From Paramecium tetraurelia (taxonomy: Eukaryota > Ciliophora > Oligohymenophorea > Peniculida > Parameciidae), in the NCBI RefSeq assembly GCF_000165425.1, contig NW_001799311.1, positions 310,001 through 374,000 of the forward strand: a DNA stretch of 64,000 bases. The letters are read 5' to 3'. The notes below the pieces were generated by a model. It made no database searches, was not told where the DNA came from, and saw nothing but the letters and a program-made list of their open reading frames with translations. Each line of letters opens with the position of its first letter. The first letter of the stretch is position 1. The position numbers were made by a program, and so were the translations under genes. Shown in pieces: positions 38,501 to 52,238 of the stretch.

Positions 38501-41500
38501 TAGATATAAATATTAATAATATTGAATCGTATGTTAGTGATATAAAGTATTAATATTGTGTTATGATTTTCCTCATTGTACATTTTTTAACTAAGAGTTC
38601 TGACTTTGAGATTCTTAAATCATTTCATCACTTTTTTTGAATCCGATATCAAAGTATGATACCAAAATTAAAAATACTTAATAGAACTGCTGCATATTAC
38701 TATCATCAGATCTCAATTAATCTATTATTAGGATAATGATATTCGCATTTCCTTTGTTGATTTAATAATTCTAGTGAGGATCAATTATAGAAAGTAACCA
38801 AATCCAATTGAATAATCTATAATTCCACAAAGATTCCACATTTTCACAAATAGTTAGTAGAATTTCATTATAATTAGTTGGTATATCACACTATACTAGA
38901 GTGACTCTAATTATAACAATTAATACATTTACTTTTAATCTTATTGATCTAATTTTTGAATTGTATAAAAATATTGAACGAATTTCTAAAATGATAAAGC
39001 TGAACTCTATTATAACTATAACATAACCATTGTTTGAATCCTAAAATAGTAGTAGTCTAAAGTGTTGGTAATTTTTATAGGTAGAGTGATGCAAAGTTTA
39101 TAAAACTGCAATATGTTGAATATTGTTCTAGCTTTATGATTTTTAGCCTCTTTAGAAGCCTTGGATGATATCGTAACGAAATAATCATGATTCGTATACG
39201 GTTGAATTTTGAAACCTCCATGTTGGATCATACTTACTAGATTAGAATAAAACTCTTATGATAAACACAGATCTAAAGGAAACTCTTAAAGAGTAGAAGA
39301 GAACTCAGAAATTTTAAGATAAAAATGGCTCTCTCCAATTATTCTGCTAATCTTATGGAATCATACTTTAACAGTTCTACTTACTTTATAAATTGATTTT
39401 ATGGTGACATCACTTGAGTTTATTAACCGCATATAAAGAATAATTATTGCTAAAGTTGGATTATGTTTTGTTGTTGAAATTAAGAGTATTAAATTGGTTG
39501 AACTTAATTTAGATTAAATGATGATCTATGTTAAAACAACAAGTGGTCAATACATCATATGTTTAATATTAAGTTATTATTATATCGAATTTATAGAATT
39601 ATGGTTTTCCACAAATGTTTATTATTTTAAGTCAATTCTACATTTCTTAAGTTTAATTAAGAATCTATATTTGACTCTGAGTTGTGTTATTCACTTAAAT
39701 TTAAGGATGAATAGAAATCAATTTACTAATATCTTGAGAAGTTTAACAATCAGCTATTTATATACAATGTTTTATTTTCTATAATTATTTATTTTTAAAA
39801 AGAATATTTCTGATCCACTCCTTCTACAATATATAATATAGAAAAAAGTCAATATTCTGTAAAAAAAAATAAATTCTTAAATCAGTGATAAGACCTTTCT
39901 TCAAGAATTCTTGAAAATAGAAAATGTTGTTTCCAAACATAGTAATTATAATATCAATCAATATTTATGTTGGCATATCTATAACATTCTATTTCTATTT
40001 TGTTTAATCATTGATTATGATATTCTATATTATAAATTCAATAGTGAGGGATTCATTTCCTAAAATATTTAATAGTTCCTTAAATTATCTTAGCACAATT
40101 AATGCAGGATTCAAAAGAAAGTTTGCTTCTAATTTACATTTACTCTCCGCAAAATAGTTGTATTAAATCTTTATTTTCAATTTTTCCTAATAGAGTATAA
40201 TTCCTATATACCATTTAGTTGTTTCATGTAATAATTAATAAAATTGAATTTCTTTTATTCTCAGTAAAATACTCTTATAATTTAAGTTAAACTGTTTTTT
40301 ATTTGATTCAACTTAATAACTCCAAATAATTGAAATGAAGCTTAATTTTCATTTGATCTCAAGGAAACAACTATTATTTATATTTCTAATTTTGTTGTTT
40401 CATCATTTCAAGAATTATTAAGTGCTACCTACGAATAATAACGTATTACTTAAGAATAAAATAAATTATTTGTTAATTTATTAATATTAAACTAGGCATA
40501 AAGGGTCCTTTATTTTAAATCAAAAATATTTTGAGTTAGATATGTTTAGAAAAGATGTCAGAAAAAGGTTTACCAACAATCAATAAACTGTGCTGCAAAA
40601 AGCAAAAGAATAATAGATGAATCCTCATTAATCCAATTTTAGAAATAAATAATCCCTAATTTATAAATAATATATAATAATAATCTCCAATAAGAATTAA
40701 GTAATATTCTAAATGCTCTCCTAGAAGATTATCTTTTCAACGATTTAATAATGAAATAGATAATGTTAATTCTAGGAATGAAAATAGATTTTATATATAT
40801 TAGTTTCAATATACCCAAAAAAACTCTTAATCAAATTTTGGTCGTGGAAAGAATATAGAATTTAGCCAGAACGTTAAAAGGATAAAGCTACACAGCTACA
40901 GATATATATATGTAAAAATTGGGAATTTCTCCAAAATGATTATAAATGAATGACTTGAATTTAACAATGATTAAAAGGATCATTAATAAAAATTCTTGAA
41001 TTTTCCTCTTGAAGTATTTCATCCATAATTTCTTGATTACCATTTCCAATCTTTAAATATCATACTTTTTATCCCTCAAATAATTGCATTACTCTATATA
41101 AAAAACTATTATTTATTTACAAATATATCGTTACTTATTTCGACTTTAAGCAAGAATAATTGTCCTTATTCAGAATTATTAAGAATTTAAGGGAAACACA
41201 CTTTCAAAATATAATTATCCCGTTATAATTTTTGTTATAAATTTTATTTAAAAATTCATGAATTCTAAAGAGTATACATTAGAACCTAAGTCGTTCAGCT
41301 TTTCCTTTCATTCACAATTCATAGAGGGTACTTGATGAGGACCATAATGTATGTTAAAAGCAATAGGTAAGACTTAATAGGAATGAATATTCTGAAAGAT
41401 CCTAGAAAATGGGCAGCAAAATATTAAGAGTATAAGTGTAGAATAAAAACAATGAGAATAAAATATCTGCTTTTAATGATAAAATATTGTATTTCCTATG

Positions 41501-42573
41501 AAAACTTAATAATATTGCAGTTAAATTTAAAAATTTGGCTTCGCCAGATTTATATTAGATAAAATTGTCTCTCCTAATAACAATTATTCAATATTTTATT
41601 CTGTATGAAGAAAATAATTGGTATATCCATTTATAAATCTAAAGTTTTTGTAAACCTTTGATAGAAAAAGGATCCTTTGATAAAATAAGGTGAATGATGA
41701 TGGAAAGAATAATTTTTTGTAAATGAATATAATTAATTTAATTAATTAAATTTTTGTTAACTTTAAGGATATATATTGTGTTAAAAAAATACCTATATCT
41801 CACCTATGAATATCCTAAAACAAGAAGATTTATGATCAGATATTTCAATTTAATGACATTATTGATTTATGTACCATTAGGAACTCCTCTTATTAATCTG
41901 TTCTCAAAAATGCCAAAAATTGACCTAGTTAGTTTGATAACCTCTTCTTTATAATTGCTTTCCCTTTCGAAAAAGATATCATTATTCCCTTTATTGTCCA
42001 TCACTTGTATTAAAAAAAGATGTTCAAAAGAATAGTATCAAGTGCTTATGTTTGCAAGATAATTTCATTTGTGAATTCTAAATAAGTATAATTTTTTGGA
42101 AAAAAATTTAGTTTTAAAAAGAACTTCAAGATCAATAATGAAACTGATCAAATAAGTATGCAGAAGTGTGCAAGAAGAGAGTATCAGCATTTCCCCCCGA
42201 ATAAAATTAAAAATTTGAGACTTGATAATCATGAATCCAATATCACCCTTTTTCATATTCTTTGGTGTTTAACATGCATATTCGGAGTGCGCCTATCAAT
42301 ATCCTTCATCCCAAAGCGATCTGAGTAGTTTATTGAGACAATATAGTGTATTTACTCTTTTCATACAAATTGTACCACTTTAAAGTAATGCACTGGTAGA
42401 TAATTTTTTGGATTTTAGTATATTTTTTAATCAAATAATTTCTTCTAAAAAAATGACTAATATGAATTTTTCTTAATTCTAATCTTGGTTCTAACTTGTA
42501 GAATGGTGAAGCAAATTTCTTAATGCATTTGAATTTGCATATAGGGAATATAATTTATATTAAATTAAAACTT
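38501..42573. other. 4 kb gene-poor interval
   Basis: The longest nearly empty stretch. Candidate frames are weak: ATG 40542 to TGA 40754 gives 70 residues starting 'MFRKDVRKRFTNNQQ', the best of them; the overlapping frame 40541-40939 and frames at 39258-39404 and 39518-39784 have AT-driven composition. No RNA gene, telomere repeat, satellite or transposase was recognised. In a compact ciliate somatic genome such a gap is unusual; it may hold decayed genes or imperfectly removed germline sequence. Confidence 0.4.
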
Positions 42574-43011
42574 ATGGGATCAAGTTGTTGCTAAGCATAA
42601 GGCGATGACAAAATCGAGCTATAATAGCAAGAAAAGATTAGATTAAAGAGCAAAGCTTCGATATTAAACAAAAATAGTAATTTAAGTACAGATTAGAATA
42701 AGGAAAATGAGAGAATACAATCTTACTAAAATAATGGATCCTTAATGATAGACGATACTGGAAAAGAGTATAATAGAATAGCAGCGAGTAGTTTAGAAAT
42801 TTAGGAGCTAACTGGCGACATGGATAGAGTCGATTCAATACAATTAACTGAAAATGCTGTTAAAGATAAACCTATAATGAGGGATTCGTGTGAAGTAATT
42901 TCACTTGGATCTAAAAAGACTATCTTGAAGAAAGAAACAAAATATAGTTTGTTTCGCATCAAGGCTAATTTTAATCAGAATTAAAAGAAGGTTAGATTTG
43001 ATGAAGTGTGA
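42574..43011 (+). CDS. Small, probably acylated protein, 145 residues
   Basis: An intronless frame from ATG 42574 to TGA 43011. It starts MGSSCC: glycine 2 with serine and two cysteines is a good N-myristoylation plus palmitoylation signal, so attachment to the plasma or ciliary membrane is inferred. The rest is polar and probably disordered, with K/Q/E-rich stretches ('DKIELQQQEKIRLKSKASIL'), and ends in a basic 'QNQKKVRFDEV' motif; 'KVRF' resembles the RVxF docking motif for PP1, which is only suggestive. No known domain. Confidence 0.75.
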
Positions 43012-43438
43012 AATTAATTATATTTAAAATAGTTATACTAACACGTAAATGGTATAGATTGACTCTTATAAATTAAGTTAACAAAACTTTACAAATTTAT
43101 ATGAATGTATTAAAAACCAAAAATAGTAAGTAGAGAATATAGTTCCCCTGTTTCACTTATTATTTTTGTTTTATATCCAAGTTAGGAGGTGTATATGAAA
43201 AATCTGATTAAATTTCACATATTTTAGTCATTTAAACCATTTTTATGTATAATTAATGATAAAACCTTTTAACTAATATTTCATATCAGAATGTCAAAAT
43301 ATGGCTAAGAATTGATATATTAATGTAACATTCATAATATATTTTTATATACTTCACACTTAAATAGGAACTTAATTGGTATTTACCATTTATTGATCTA
43401 AGAATAGATGATAATTGTTTATGTAATTTTAATAATAC
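43012..43438. other. Intergenic, nothing seen
   Basis: 427 bp between convergent stops; no feature recognised. Confidence 0.5.
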
Positions 43439-45448
43439 TCATTTATCTGTTAAATTTCTAAAAGCTGATTTAATTTCATCAACAAATTTAGTGAAATAAT
43501 TCATTAATTCTTATTTTGGTTATTTTGGATCCTATAATAATCTAATAAAGTTAATACCTCAAATTTCATTTATGATAGCTTGACAAATTGTGGCTTAGTT
43601 TGATTCAATATGATATTCCAAGTAATTTTGGCATCTCCTGAAGATTCAAGAATGGCCTTTTTACCACATTCAAAGAAGGAAACGATGCATCTCATCATAC
43701 CAATAGTTTTGTAAAGTGGACAATTGTAATCGTATTTACTGAAAGCATCTTGTTATAAGAAATCTTCTCTGATAATTTTAGCAATCTAAGAAGATATTGG
43801 TAAAGTATTACTTCCAATGACAATTTTTGATCTTCTGAAAGGGAGTCTCTACCTACCAATTGGACAATTTCATTCAATTCTGATTCTTCATGTAGGATCT
43901 ATTTGAACATAACTCTCAAATGAGAAAACTCTGGATCGAAGGCATTGAAATATGGTTCAAGAATCTTTTCATAATTGGAATTGGAAATGGTCCAATTGAC
44001 AGATGGGAAATGCTTTCTTTGTGCTAATTTCTTATCCAATCCCCAAAAGACTTAGACAATTGTGAGAGTGGCAGTAGTAACAGGATCTGTGAAATCCTAA
44101 GGATAATAAATAAGTATATACTCCTCCTGGAGGTGACACAGCACCGACAATAGTAATGGATCCTTCTCTGTCAGGTGAACCTCTGCATCTGACTCTTCCA
44201 GCTCTTTCGTAGAATTGTGCGAGTTTAGATGCTAAATAAGCAGGATAACCTTGATCTGCAGGCATTTCTGCCAATCTACCAGAGATTTCTCTCAAGGCTT
44301 CTGCCCATCTGGAAGTAGAATCAGCCATCATAGACACATTGAAACCCATATCTCTGAAATATTCTGCCAATGTGATTCCTGTGTAGATGGAGGCTTCTCT
44401 GGCAGCGACTGGCATATTGGAAGTGTTAGCAACCAAACAAGTACGTTACATAATGTTTTCTTCCTTACCCTTCATTTGAATAGTCAATTCTGGGAATTCA
44501 CTGAGCACTTCAGCCATCTCATTTCCTCTTTCTCCACATCCAACGTAGATGATACATTCAGAATTGGAATATTTGGAGAGTGCCTAAGAAATACAAGTCT
44601 TGCCGCATCCAAAAGCTCCTGGAATACAGCAAGTACCTCCCAAGACTGATGGATAGAGTGCATCAAGTACTCTTTACCCAGTAAGGAGTGGTGTATTACC
44701 TTACAATTTCTCAATGATGGGTCTGGGTTGTCTGACAGGCCAGAAGTGACTCATTCCATATTGATGTTTCTTGCCATCCAATTCTACTTCTAGAACTTTG
44801 TCTTTGAGTGTATAATTGCCCTCAGGTGCAATGTAAGTGACTCTGCCTTAGACTCTGGGGGCTGTCAAGATTTTATGTTCATCAAAAAGATTGTTTTCAA
44901 AGACTGATCCATAGATGTCACCTCCAGAGATCATTGAACCTACTTTAACTAGTGAAGATGGTTTGAATTCCCAGATTCTATCTTGATCCAATGCTGGAAT
45001 ATCAACACCTCTGGGCACAAAAATGGAAGATGATTATTCTGCTATGACTTATAATGGTCTTTGAATTCCATCAAAAATTTATGTTAAAATACCTAGATAT
45101 TTATGTATTAAATACCTGGTCCTAATTCGACTGAAAGAGGAGACTTTGTTCTCATCACAGGATCACCCACAGTCAAACCAGCTAATCATAATTACTTATT
45201 GTGAGTACATGTATCTTCGTAACATTGAATAGATGCATTATCTCCTTCCAATTTAATGATTTCACCTACAAGCTTATCCCAACCAACCTTCACTAACTCA
45301 AACATCTTAGCACCTGCCATCTTCTCTGCAACAACCACTATTAAATTAATGAACACCAATTACATGGACCAGCCACTTTGAACACTCTACCAAAGCTACT
45401 CTCTTTCTCCTATAACTCCTCCAATTGTGTCTTGCGTTATTTATTCAT
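43439..45448 (-). CDS. ATP6V1A: V-type proton ATPase catalytic subunit A
   Basis: Catalytic ATP-hydrolysing subunit of the V1 sector; drives acidification of vacuoles and the contractile vacuole system. ATG 45448 to TGA 43439; six introns (45338-45363, 45182-45208, 45093-45115, 44097-44121, 43786-43811, 43532-43557) leave 618 residues, the normal length. The P-loop '[11 protein letters not shown]' lies near residue 250, preceded by the A-subunit non-homologous region ('[12 protein letters not shown]'). Other hallmarks are '[15 protein letters not shown]', '[19 protein letters not shown]', '[19 protein letters not shown]' and '[15 protein letters not shown]' across an intron. Nothing is missing. 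Codon use is G+C richer than in neighbours, as expected for high expression. Confidence 0.98.
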
Positions 45449-45968
45449 ATCTTTTAATAAAATTTATATAAATGATCATCACGATTCTGAAAATAAAGCA
45501 AGAAATTAATTTATTCTCTAATTTTATTGTTTCATATATTCGCTTCTCAATTTCTTAATCCTAAAATTTTGCCAAATACCTCCTTTTTCCAATTTATCAC
45601 AAAACAAACTCAACTTTTAGCATCTCTCAACTTGTCTAAGGGATCATCTGAAACGATCTTTCATTCTCCAACATCCTCCCTTCTTATAAAATGTCTATTC
45701 TTCACTTAAATTTGATAACTACATCATTTTTAAATGTCAATCAACCCCTGCTGTATTTCAATTTAATATCCATAATCATGTGATCACTGGATTTCCAATT
45801 GATTGATTGTTTAATCTATTAATTATTGTGAGTTCTAGTGAATCTCCAATTTGATCCAGATGCATAGTACTTATAAATGCATTTTGAGACTCTGTGAGGA
45901 GTGAGAGCTTAGATTACAATTTCAACATATTTTTATTTGTTTGCCACAATAAATAAATATTAATTAAA
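45449..45968. other. Intergenic; possible tiny minus-strand exons
   Basis: About 520 bp between divergent genes. On the minus strand two short stretches look coding: from the ATG at 45863 ('MHLDQIGDSLELTIINRL', 29 codons to TGA) and about 45600-45660 ('IVSDDPLDKLRDAKS', TGA). I could not join them with normal introns, so no gene is called. Confidence 0.3.
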
Positions 45969-47576
45969 ATGCAGAACTTCATATCCAGACCCTCCAGGAC
46001 CAACACCAACGAATTTGGACATCGTCGAGAGGATTCTTTCGACTACAACGAGTTCAAGAATTTGGCTTCGAGTTTGATCACTTGTCAGCATCAGAAAGAA
46101 TGGAATCATCAGCCAAGACTTACTCAAATACTTCTAAATTAGAGTTTAACTGTGATGTTTGATGGGGTCATACTCAAAGAGCAATGCACCTTATATCCGA
46201 ATGTCCTAAAAATCGATTGTCATTGCATCCAGCTTTCTTAGTATCAAATAAAGAGGAAACAACTGATCCACAACAATAAAAAGTGTTACCTCCTCCTCCT
46301 GGGCAACGACATCATGCTATTCTTCAGCAATTTCGATATCCAGAAGCATTGGTATAATTAGATTAAGCAATTTTGCATCATGAAAAACCTTCTAGTCAAA
46401 TATCGGCTGTAAGAACAGTTATTTCAAGACTTCTACTCTATCATCAAAAAGAAGGTAAGAAGATCTAAATATCCAAGAATCGACAGCAGTTTTCGGCCTA
46501 CATAATCAATAAGCAACAGCCCTTCCTGGAACAGACATTTGGGTTGTTGCACGAGAGCAAGAATCATTCCATTTTAAAAATCAAGAGGATCTACGAAGAC
46601 ACCAATAATTATGTCATGATTACTGAAAGGTTTGAGGGAGAACCGGTCTTTAACTTCCTACTCGAGAACATACAATTCATGGAAGTGCAAGTAGCAACAG
46701 TATGATCAAATACATATACTTTAGTTGATTTACTAGATTTTACTATTGCTGCGTTATTTAAATGAGCATTAGGCATATCACGGCAACATCAATGCATTAA
46801 ACATATTAATCAATAGAGAAAGTCAGTCCTTGGAAATTGGGGTTATTGGATTTATATACTATGTAATGGAATAAATATAAATTGTTAGCCATTCAAGTAA
46901 GGAGATGACATAAGCGAATATTTGAAATGGGTCAATCTGAATAAGTATTATTGGAGTGGCTTTGAAGAGAATTAAATACCTGGAATTAATTCTGATCTTT
47001 ATTAATTGGGAGTCCTACTTTATATCATTACATTTTATACGAAAATCAATCAAGATTTGAAAGTATGCACATTAATAATAATAGCGGAAAAGTGACCCTT
47101 ACAAATTGTTTTAAAAGTACATGAAGGAATTAGTAATAAAATACGAACTGATTGACGAAACCATCGAAGTCTTAACATGTTTAATATTAATATTTTATTT
47201 AGAGATGAAGACTCCAGATTCATAATATGTTCATGTCTTTTCATCAAGTCAATTGGATCTGATCAAGAAGCTATTGTCTAATTGTTCTTTGTCTGATGCT
47301 CTCACGCATTAATGGTTTGTCAATGCCAAACAGAAGGCCAAACCCCACAATTAGCGTCAAGGATTACCCACTCTGAAAACTATTATTGAAATTAAGGAAG
47401 CAAGTGATGGCGAAGCAAGTAAATCATAAACCAAAAGATTCAGTATATAAAGTGACATGTATGATTCAAGTAAGTATAATTGTGATGTTTAAGTGGATGA
47501 GTGTCCAACGGTCTCATATTTGATGCGCAACATCTTAGATTATGAAAAGGCGCCATGTAAAACTCATCATTCCTGA
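45969..47576 (+). CDS. PH-domain protein with a kinase-like (pseudokinase) domain
   Basis: ATG 45969 to TGA 47574-47576; introns 46455-46477 (23, ending AAG), 46700-46724, 46863-46888, 47063-47084 and 47179-47202 (24, starting GTT) leave 495 residues. Residues about 60-150 fit a PH domain ('MFDGVILKEQ' opening, 'QKHWYNQIKQF' closing helix with tryptophan). The kinase-like part starts near 170 ('FSAYIINKQQPFLEQTFGLL'). 'HSILKIKRIYEDTNNYVMI' matches the N-lobe, but no glycine loop is seen; HRDLKPEN reads 'HGNINALNIL' and DFG reads 'IGF'. Without the catalytic and metal-binding aspartates it should not transfer phosphate. PH-kinase order resembles AKT/PDK relatives. A membrane-bound scaffold is inferred. 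Confidence 0.75.
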
Positions 47577-47597
47577 TTATATTTAATTAAAATAAAT

Positions 47598-50500
47598 ATG
47601 TTACATGCAAAACCAAAGGCTTAAACACAATAAGTGCTTTTCCAGGATTTGAAGAGCAAGAAATCTTCAACTTCATTCAATCCCATTAACACACTTTTTG
47701 GAAATCAATAAACTGTTCATCTCCCAAACAATCTATGTATCCATTCATAAATACACTTAGCAATTCCATTGTACAGAGGACATTTCGTCAATTTTCATCA
47801 TGAAGCAATAGCAATTAATGATAATTATTCATTGAGTGGCATTTAGGATGGCTTTCTTTACTTTGTGGTCAATTAAAAAAAAATGCAATTCTATTTCTAT
47901 TCCCCATTACAAGATGACCTAAATTACTATTACAATACTGTAAACATTTCCAATTTATTGTAGGATAATCAGAAGTACAAATTTCCATTCAGATTTAAAG
48001 AACAAGAGATTGGACACCTAGACTACATTACAGCCGTTGGATTTTAATAGGTAGATGATGTATGGACAATGGCAATCGCCTCTGAATTCTACATATTTTT
48101 GTATACATTTACAGCTGATCTGGACAATTTTTAATTGCTAAAATAAGTGTTCAATGTCAATGGAGAAATTATTAACTAAATCCTTTTTTTTTAAGACAAT
48201 TTGATCTATGGTGGCAGTTCAGGCACTCTCACTTGTAAATCTATTGATACTGCTCAAAATTATACTGTTTAATTGAAAGAAAAAATAAAAAGATAATTCA
48301 ACCGGATTTTTAAAGACCTGACTCCGTGGTCATCCCAACAAGGCTTAATCTAATTGGAATTGCAAGAAGAATTCAATATATGTTATGGCTTATTTGAGAA
48401 ACTCGACAAAAATGAGAATGTTGAAGATACATTCATAACCATCTATGACATTGGACTTCAAGGAGAACTCTTTTAAGAAATCATCACAATAAAATAATCC
48501 CATCTATATAATTCTAATATGGAATTCAAAGCTGTATTTGATTATCACAATCTCCAATTCTATCATGCTTTTTTCGAAAGACAATACCAAACCAACAAGA
48601 TAGTCCTGATTATCACAACCAAGGATTAATTACAACTTCATCTGTTGTTTGAATTATAAAATAGAACTATCAATGAAATTAATTAATTTAAATAAAGGAG
48701 TTCAAATTCAAATGTTACCTAATAACAGTATATTAAATTGAAACCAGAATTCTAGATCATTTAAATCAAAAATCCTTATATGAAAATTGATACAACGATT
48801 CCATATGGAGTCTGTTTGGATGAGAGCAGAATTCAATACAAATAGAAGGAGATGCTGACCATTCAACAAAGTCAAATTCTGAAGTCAGTCTACAAAGAGG
48901 AATAGTTGTCCCTGTTTCATTTAGATAATTATATCATTGCATAATTCCTGGATATGGCTCACATTCAATATTTAAGAAATCTAGAACAACAAATCACTAA
49001 ATACAATTCATATAATTAGATACAGTACTCCATATATAGAGATACATCAAAAGAAGCAATAGAGAAAATTGAACTAAATTGTAAAAATAGTAAGGATATT
49101 ATCAACTATGAAAATGGTAATGACATGTTGAAGAATAAAAATGGCAATGACATCCCCAAGAATATTTACAATATTGGTAAGATGACTGTCAATCGAGTAT
49201 TCAATCATTTCGACATTAATGAATCTCAACTCTATAATCTGCCTGAACATTACATCTGCATTGCTGATAATACAGTGGAGTTCATAGTGAGAAAGAGACC
49301 CATTGATTGCTTCTTTACAGCCATCAAAGTAACACATTATGATTTCATCGATTAAGTCGATGCAGATTTCCCACTTGAGAAATTGGTCAGGGCCTATGGA
49401 ATCGAGGAAAGTTGTGCTTAAATCTTGTAAATCATAATCCAAGAAGAACAGAATTTTTATATCAACGTTGAACTTCAACATCAATATCAATTGGATTTAC
49501 AGAAAGCATATCAAAGAATACATTACTCAGAGAATATTCAAAAGTTTTTTGATGACAATGAGAAGATTCCAAATTGGGTTACGGGACAAGTTTATGTTCG
49601 CAAAGGAGCTATAATCAAAGAGAAAGCACTCAAAGCCTACTTTGCCTTGATTAAGCGTTCATTAATTAATGAGGATAGAAATCAAAAATCAAAAAAAGTA
49701 TCAAGCACCACATCTTTAATTTGGAAAATCCTTGCTCCACTCACAACCAAGAAATTCATCAATGAAAAAGTCTATAACTTAGAATGCAATAAACCTATTG
49801 AGAGTTACTCTATCTAATAATTACAAACTGTGTTTAAATAAATTGAAAAACTAATTAAATTATTCGAAAATGAACCTAATTATTTCCAGTAACTTAAGAG
49901 TTAACGAAATGATCTATAAGTAGATGAATAAAATTAATTTCAAAATTACAAGAATGGATTCAGTAAATATATTTATGAAACCTTCGAACAAAGTACTAGA
50001 TTGGATATTTCAAGAAGTACCAATTACTCAGATTAATCATTAGCTGTTACTGTGAATGTTGATGTTGAATACGTAAGTATTATATCTATTTCTAGAATTA
50101 AATGAAAGTGCTCTACTCTTTTTGTAAGAAAATCAAATAATTACTATAATTTTTGATTTACTTTTTCGGTGAATTGCAAGGAATCAGGAATATAATAAAC
50201 GGCTATCAGAATAAACCTTAATTATTTGAGTTATCAATAAAAAGTGTCCTTAGTGGTGACAATGTTGGTAATTTAACATTAAAATAATTAATGATACACA
50301 TTATAAAGAGTGACAAAACAAAGTTTAGAGAAGCAGCTCAATACATGAATCATCACTTTCCTGATTTCTTTACTATTGCAGATTTCAAAATTAGTTTAGT
50401 CTAAAACCTATTCGATGAGATCTTAACCTTTTCCGCCTAAAAAAGTAAGCACTCCTATTTACTATATAGATTTGATCAAACTTAACCAAAACGAGTAGAT

Positions 50501-52163
50501 TAATGAAAAAATTAAGAGGATCCTAAAATTGTCCAAAGCTCCTTAAATTACTATTGATAAAGTGCTTGATAAGCGAGAGATCTTTTTGTACTACAAGGAT
50601 TTGCAACCAGAATTACAAGACTAATTACTAGAGGCTTTGAAATTGATTGAAGAAGTCGCCATCCTAATTGAGCATTCTTATTTGACACAATGCTTCAAAA
50701 ATTACATGTATCCTTTTGCTACATTCAAATTCTATATCTAATATCTAGCATAGAAATGTTAGTAATAAGAAAAGGATTAATCGAGTGATGAATATTGCAA
50801 TTGCATTATGGATTTAATCGAATAATTCAATAATCTAATCAAATACTATTTGAACCCTCCAAAAGGCTTAACTAAGGCACAAACAAAGGAGATCCTCATC
50901 GAATCACTTCAACTATTAAATCAATTTTAACTAATCAAGCCAACTGAAGCCATAGCTAACAACATTTTAAAGCATTAGCTAAAGGAATTCATTTAATACA
51001 TTGATTACAATTAGGAAATGGACTTACAATGTAGTAATGATCTAGAGAAGTTATAAATGTAAAAGAAACAATTCATCGCCAAAGCATCAAAAGGCAATTC
51101 AGAAGTATATCCTTAACTGATACAAATATTGCTAAAATTAGCATAATTTTCATTAACCCAATGTCCAGAAATGAATCTCGAGGACATTCAAATTAAATTG
51201 CCCATCAAAAAGAGACTAAGGTATGTCAACAAGGCACAAGAGTTTATCAGAACTTTCCAAAAGAATGCCTAAGGAATCGATATAAATGAAGTAGAAAAAT
51301 AAGCGTAGAATCTCAGTAAATTATTGTTTTTGTAAGACATTATGTACGATTACATTGTAACTAATGAAAATCAAAGTCAAAGTAAATAAGTAGTGATTTA
51401 ATTTAGTTTATCATGCAGAGAAGAGGAGGATCCTTCTTGAAATATGTGATCCCAAAGTTATACTGCAATTCTTCGAGGATAACAACATTTACTTTGGCTA
51501 ATTACTGTGTTTGGATTACTTGGAAAATTTCTTAGGGAAATCATTTTGCACCACCAAAGAGAATATTGAGTAGCTATGGATCAAATTCATTTATAAAGCT
51601 TATGAAGAATCCAATGAATGGCCTACAGATGTGCTAAAACGATAAGTATTAATGTAGTATTCAAAGTTTTAGATGAAATTGCTTTTTGAGAATCTAATCA
51701 ATAATTAAAAGTATATCCAATTGGAAAAAATGACTGAGACTATAGAATTAATAAATACTAAGATATGTCAGGATTTATAAGTGACTCAATTGACCACTTG
51801 GTTGTTCTTTGAAATTTTGTTGAGTCACGACATTAAGGAAATTGATTTGGTTAGGATCTATCTCGCACATTACAAGGATCACGTTTAGATCCTAAATAAT
51901 CCCATCTATCAGAGGTTGGAAATAGAACAAATTCATACTTTCAAATTACAGTTGATACAATAGATTTTGATTTTATTGGAGGCACTCAAAAAATTGAAGT
52001 GTGATTAGGAATAAACAAGTTCATTAATTCGTCAATTTAGAAATGCTTTTGAGGTACTTGAATCATTAATATTGTATAGAACGACTATAGAAATCTGATG
52101 GACGATGAGTTGTACGATGGAAAAGTTATAGAACAGATAAAAATGAGAGTCGATTCATTATGA
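47598..52163 (+). CDS. NUP155: Nup155/Nup170-like inner-ring nucleoporin
   Basis: ATG 47598 (21 bp after the preceding stop) to TGA 52163; introns 50073-50095, 50445-50469, 51382-51406, 52054-52079 leave 1488 residues, close to the roughly 1390 of animal Nup155. Nup155 is a scaffold of the nuclear pore inner ring. The layout fits: an N-terminal beta-propeller-like half with 'DDVWTMAIASEFYIFLYTF', 'DNLIYGGSSGTLTCKSID' then 'KEKIKRQFNRIFKDLTPW' (the family's 'GGKDG.L.E...CKK.N...L.P' block), and a long alpha-solenoid C-terminal half. Overall identity is low, so this is a structural-pattern call; another propeller-solenoid coat protein is possible. Tight head-to-tail spacing with the pseudokinase gene. 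Confidence 0.62.
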
Positions 52164-52238
52164 TTGATATTATTGTGTTATAAGCTCAATTTTAGTGTGG
52201 CAATTTATTGTTAATAAATTTATATTATTTAAATTCAA

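Noticed and set aside
38350-38553. Top-strand frame with membrane-like sequence and unusual G+T-rich codons
   Set aside because: It is the shadow of the Q-rich N-terminus of the minus-strand gene at 37405-38500, whose single frame from ATG 38500 is well supported.
40541-40939. About 130-codon open frame without ATG
   Set aside because: Starts right after a TGA with no ATG, composition AT-driven, and overlaps a better short frame; long frames are common when only TGA stops.
44251-44649. 132-codon top-strand frame rich in S, H, F
   Set aside because: Antisense to the V-ATPase A catalytic region, which is certain.
49074-49490. Minus-strand frame of 138 codons
   Set aside because: Antisense to the continuous plus-strand Nup155-like frame.
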